Shown here in pieces: positions 12,232 to 15,257 of a stretch of 15,257 nucleotides of DNA. The notes under the pieces were generated by a model. The model saw nothing but the letters and a program-made list of their open reading frames with translations. It had not been told where the DNA came from and searched no databases. Source of the stretch: CAZXCQ01 sp964639275 (GTDB lineage: Bacteria; Desulfobacterota; DSM-4660; Desulfatiglandales; Desulfatiglandaceae); contig CAZXCQ010000154.1 of the NCBI GenBank assembly GCA_964639275.1, forward strand, positions 1 through 15,257, given 5' to 3'. The position numbers and the translations under genes are program-made. The stretch's first letter is position 1. The number at the start of each line of letters is the position of its first letter.

Positions 12232-15096
12232 ATGCGTTATATTATCGGTATTGATCTGGGTACAACCAATTCGGCTGTTTCGTTTATCGATACCTCGGCC
12301 AGTCATTCACTTTCCCGCCATGATCCCGTCTCAGAGACCTCAGTTGAGCCATCCGTCAAGGTTGAGACCTTTAGAATTCCTCAACTTACCGGTCCTGGTG
12401 AGATATCAGAGCTCAAGGTCCTCCCGTCTTTCCTCTACCTGCCAGGCGAGCACGACATCAAGAAGGAGGCATTCGATCTCCCATGGTCGTCCCACGAAGA
12501 GGGCTTCGCAGGGGCCTATGCCCGGGACCAGGGGGCTAGGGTGCCCCAACGGATGGTCGCTTCTGCGAAGAGCTGGCTTTGCCACAGCAAGGTGGACCGC
12601 AAGGCACCAATCCTGCCGTGGGGCGCCAGTGAGGAGGTGGCAAAGCTATCCCCGGTTGCGGCCACCTCCACCTATTTGAACCACATCAAACAGGCATGGA
12701 ATCACAGTAGGGGCGGTGAGGAGGACCTGTATCTGGAGCGTCAGACGGTGGTCATTACCGTGCCCGCCTCGTTTGACGAAGTGGCTCGTGACCTGACACT
12801 GGAGGCGGCTCACCAGGCGGGGATCGAGAATATCCTTCTGTTGGAGGAGCCATTGGCTGCCTTTTACAGTTGGCTGATGGGACACCAGCAGGGATGGCAG
12901 GAGATCGTCCGGCCAGGGGAACTGGTCCTGGTGTGCGACGTGGGGGGTGGCACGACGGATTTTAGCCTTATTGCCCTGCGGGGCTTAGGCCCTTACGGGC
13001 CCGAGGCCCTCCGTGCTCCCAATGGAGATCCGGTCTTTGAACGGATCGCCGTTGGGGATCACCTGATATTGGGGGGCGATAACATGGACCTGGCCTTGGC
13101 CCATCGCCTGGAAAGGCACCTCAGAAGGAAACAGGAGGGCCCCCTAAATATCAATCGCTGGCAGGCCCTGTGCCACCAGTGTCGCCAGGCCAAAGAGGAA
13201 ATCCTGAGCGGCGTGGAAGAATCAAAGCTCATCACCTTGGTGGGAGAAGGCCGAAGACTCATTTCAGACACGGTATCCGTACGGCTTTCGCGAAAAGAGA
13301 TAGAAGAGACCATCCTGGACGGTTTCTTTCCCGTGATCGATTGGACAGATATGCCTGGCGAAGAGCCACGAAGGGGAATAACCGAATTTGGTTTGCCATA
13401 TGCCCATGATCCGGCCATTACGCGACATCTATTGAGGTTCCTTGATCAGCATCGAGATCATGTGCTCCAGGCCTTGGGGAGGGAAACCCCTAGACCGGAC
13501 CTGATTCTTTTCAATGGGGCGCCCCTCAAACCGCACCGAATTCAAGATCGAATATGCGAGGCCATTCGGAGCTGGTTCAATGAAAAAGACGAGAGGTTGC
13601 CACGGGCCCTGAAAAACCCTGACCTTGATCTGGCTGTGGCCCTGGGTGCATCATATTACGGTTTGACACGGAAGCGACAGGGCATCCGTGTGCTCAGCGG
13701 CAGCGCCCGTGCTTACTATCTCGGGGTTTTTGTGGGAGTGGGTGCGCCCGAAAGAGAGAGGATACACGCCAACCCTCCCAAAAAGGCCATATGTGTGGTT
13801 GAGCGTGGCATGGCCGAGGGGATCAAGAATGAGCTTCATGACAAGAGATTTTATGTTCTCGCCAACCAGCCGGTCCGATTTTATCTATACAGCTCGGCAT
13901 TCCGCACAGGAGACAGGATCGGCGACATAATCACCGTGGACCATTCACTCACCCCACTGCCCCCTCTCCATACGGTCATTCAGTTCGGAAAAAAGGCCAA
14001 GGAGACGAAGGTTCCAGTCAAGGTAGAGGTCTGGTACACAGAACTTGGGACACTGGCCCTCTGGTGCCGATCAGTGCGCAGTATCCACCGGTGGCGGTTC
14101 CAGTTTCAATTGAGGGGACCGGATCAAATCACCCCGTCATCTCATGAGGGGGCAATCGAGAAACCACTGCTGGATCAAGTGGTCGAACAGGTGAGAAAGG
14201 CCTTTTCGGATAAATCAGGGGATGCCATGGCTGCACAGCTGGTCAAAGCCGTCAGTGATCTCGTTCAAGAACCCAGAGAAAAGTGGCCCCTTAGCCTCAT
14301 TCGGCCCATGGCCGATGAGCTGACCTCCTTCAGCTCTGCCCGCGAACTGAGTCCGGAACACGAGAGTCGGTGGCTCAATCTGGTGGGATTTTGCATGAGG
14401 CCGGGATTTGGCGATCCCCTGGATGGGCATCGAATTGAGACCCTATGGAAGCTATTTCACAGGGGGCCTATCCATGCGCAAAAGATACAGGTTCGAGCAG
14501 ATTGGTGGGTGTTGTGGCGCAGGGTGGCCGGTGGACTCTCCAACAGTCAACAGCGTCAGGTATCCCTGAGAATGTCCAGGTTGATAAGGCCCCGGAAAGG
14601 CGGTAAAAAGATCCGCTTGGTCCCCCAGGAACATATGGAATTATGGATGGCTATGGGAAATATGGAGCGGCTTCCAGTCCCGGATAAGATGGCATGGGGG
14701 CGCCTCCTGCTGGATTATCTCACACCCAGGAGGAGCCGGAATCAGTACTGGTGGTCACTTTCAAGGATCGGTGGACGAGAGCCCCTTTATGGTCCCATAG
14801 ATCTTGTGATTTTACCGGATGAATTGGCTGCATGGATAGAGCGAATCCTCTCGAAGTCATGGCCCAACCCAAGGTCGGTGGGTGGGGCCCTGGCCCGGAT
14901 GTCAAGGCTTACCGGAGACCGCAGGCGAGACCTGGACAAAGGGGTGATTCAAGAACTGATCAAATGGTTGAGCCCATTTGACTGGTCCGATCCGTATATT
15001 CGACTTCTGGAAGAGGTGGTACCGGTCGGCCAGCAGGAGCAGAATATGATTTTTGGTGAACCATTACCTTCGGGTATAGTCCTGTACACCGAGTGA
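12232..15096 (+). CDS. Hsp70-family ATPase with C-terminal DUF3731-like region
   Basis: A 954-aa protein. Residues 1-490 parallel the preceding Hsp70: phosphate-1 IGIDLGTTNS (5-14), SAKSWLCHSKVDR (111-123), TVPASFDEVARDLTLEAA (176-193), LLLEEPLAAFYSW (202-214), phosphate-2 CDVGGGTTDFSL (235-246), GGDNMDLALA (281-290), a CHQC motif (314-317) and DLAVALGASYYG (466-477). A beta-rich stretch reaches ~630. The remaining ~320 residues have the helical, tryptophan-rich look of DUF3731 (RADWWVLWRRVAGGL 755-769; YWWSLSRIGGREPLYGP 839-855; ending FGEPLPSGIVLY), found at the C-terminus of DnaK-related proteins clustered with DUF2760. The ATG at 12232 sits beyond a GGGAAGG, moderately spaced. The extra domain probably gives the pair its specificity; its function is unknown. 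Confidence 0.88.
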   Translation: MRYIIGIDLGTTNSAVSFIDTSASHSLSRHDPVSETSVEPSVKVETFRIPQLTGPGEISELKVLPSFLYLPGEHDIKKEAFDLPWSSHEEGFAGAYARDQGARVPQRMVASAKSWLCHSKVDRKAPILPWGASEEVAKLSPVAATSTYLNHIKQAWNHSRGGEEDLYLERQTVVITVPASFDEVARDLTLEAAHQAGIENILLLEEPLAAFYSWLMGHQQGWQEIVRPGELVLVCDVGGGTTDFSLIALRGLGPYGPEALRAPNGDPVFERIAVGDHLILGGDNMDLALAHRLERHLRRKQEGPLNINRWQALCHQCRQAKEEILSGVEESKLITLVGEGRRLISDTVSVRLSRKEIEETILDGFFPVIDWTDMPGEEPRRGITEFGLPYAHDPAITRHLLRFLDQHRDHVLQALGRETPRPDLILFNGAPLKPHRIQDRICEAIRSWFNEKDERLPRALKNPDLDLAVALGASYYGLTRKRQGIRVLSGSARAYYLGVFVGVGAPERERIHANPPKKAICVVERGMAEGIKNELHDKRFYVLANQPVRFYLYSSAFRTGDRIGDIITVDHSLTPLPPLHTVIQFGKKAKETKVPVKVEVWYTELGTLALWCRSVRSIHRWRFQFQLRGPDQITPSSHEGAIEKPLLDQVVEQVRKAFSDKSGDAMAAQLVKAVSDLVQEPREKWPLSLIRPMADELTSFSSARELSPEHESRWLNLVGFCMRPGFGDPLDGHRIETLWKLFHRGPIHAQKIQVRADWWVLWRRVAGGLSNSQQRQVSLRMSRLIRPRKGGKKIRLVPQEHMELWMAMGNMERLPVPDKMAWGRLLLDYLTPRRSRNQYWWSLSRIGGREPLYGPIDLVILPDELAAWIERILSKSWPNPRSVGGALARMSRLTGDRRRDLDKGVIQELIKWLSPFDWSDPYIRLLEEVVPVGQQEQNMIFGEPLPSGIVLYTE

Positions 15097-15166
15097 GCCG
15101 GAACGGGGGAGGGTCAGCTAGGTGAAGAGGATGGGAGGGTACAAGAGCCGACCGGGGTCAGGATAT

Positions 15167-15206
15167 CCGCCCGGTGTTCGGTGCGATGCGGGCGGTGCCA
15201 ATTTTA
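15167..15206 (+). terminator. Possible terminator after the Hsp70 operon
   Basis: CCGCCCG (15167-15173) can pair with CGGGCGG (15189-15195) around a 15-base loop, followed after 7 bases by a short TTTT. It lies 70 bases after the stop of the last gene. The long loop and weak T-run make it a poor intrinsic terminator. Confidence 0.35.
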
Positions 15207-15221
15207 GTTCATTGTAGAAAC

Positions 15222-15240
15222 CCACGCCCTATGGGCGTGG
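15222..15240. repeat. Tight 8-bp hairpin, possibly an IS200/IS605-type end
   Basis: CCACGCCC-TAT-GGGCGTGG is a perfect 8-bp stem with a 3-base loop. No T-run follows, so termination is unlikely. Short GC-rich hairpins of this form, often containing the CCACGCC/GGCGTGG sequence, are found near the ends of IS200/IS605 single-strand transposons. The window ends 17 bases later, so no transposase or TnpB is visible. Confidence 0.4.
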
Positions 15241-15257
15241 TCATGTGGGACTGGCTA

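Noticed and set aside
11293..12306. A 337-codon open frame on the minus strand opposite the first Hsp70 gene
   Set aside because: The plus strand carries an unmistakable Hsp70 across the same span; the minus-strand translation has no recognisable motif and is a codon-bias shadow.

Overview
The window looks like chromosomal DNA of an anaerobic Desulfobacterota (deltaproteobacterium). This rests on gene content read by eye: remnants of a bis-MGD molybdopterin oxidoreductase, a C_GCAxxG_C_C redox protein, a Tat-exported amidohydrolase and a hybrid-kinase receiver domain, intergenic GTTCA-type octamer arrays, and a DUF2760/Hsp70/Hsp70-DUF3731 cluster. No database search was possible. Starts other than ATG are common here (TTG at 2415, 4790 and 10381; GTG at 902 and 1712).

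Layout. 1-105: 5' end of a minus-strand gene leaving the window. 106-590: no gene; three arrays of octamers with a conserved GTTCA core (or its complement) flank two diverged copies of a ~150 bp repeat in inverted orientation. 591-1048 (minus): a 103-aa protein of unknown function, preceded by a 47-aa remnant of a molybdopterin oxidoreductase N-terminus that keeps its Shine-Dalgarno. 1278-1955 (minus) and 2184-2867 (plus): two divergent toxin-antitoxin modules, both with PIN-domain (VapC-like) toxins, one with a ribbon-helix-helix antitoxin and one with a Phd/YefM antitoxin. The second has a consensus promoter overlapped by a palindromic operator.

2963-7992 (plus): a tight four-gene operon, the most interesting part of the window. 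It encodes a MinD/ParA-like ATPase; a membrane protein fusing an ECF-transporter S-component-like domain to HAMP and a coiled coil; an 870-aa protein whose C-terminal half resembles S-adenosylhomocysteine hydrolase with an NAD-type Rossmann motif but apparently altered catalytic residues; and a probable lipoprotein with a DUF985 cupin fold. No EcfA/EcfT energising genes are present. I infer that the S-component acts as a ligand receptor and HAMP as signal relay, with the ATPase and AHCY-like protein as cytoplasmic partners.

8134-9361 (plus): a gene graveyard with three recognisable remnants: a Tat-signal YtcJ-type amidohydrolase with an internal deletion, the C-terminal part of a receiver domain, and a frameshifted C_GCAxxG_C_C protein. 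9559-15096 (plus): a membrane-anchored DUF2760 protein followed by two tandem non-canonical Hsp70 ATPases, the second with a long C-terminal DUF3731-like region. The window ends with a possible terminator and a compact hairpin resembling those at IS200/IS605 ends.
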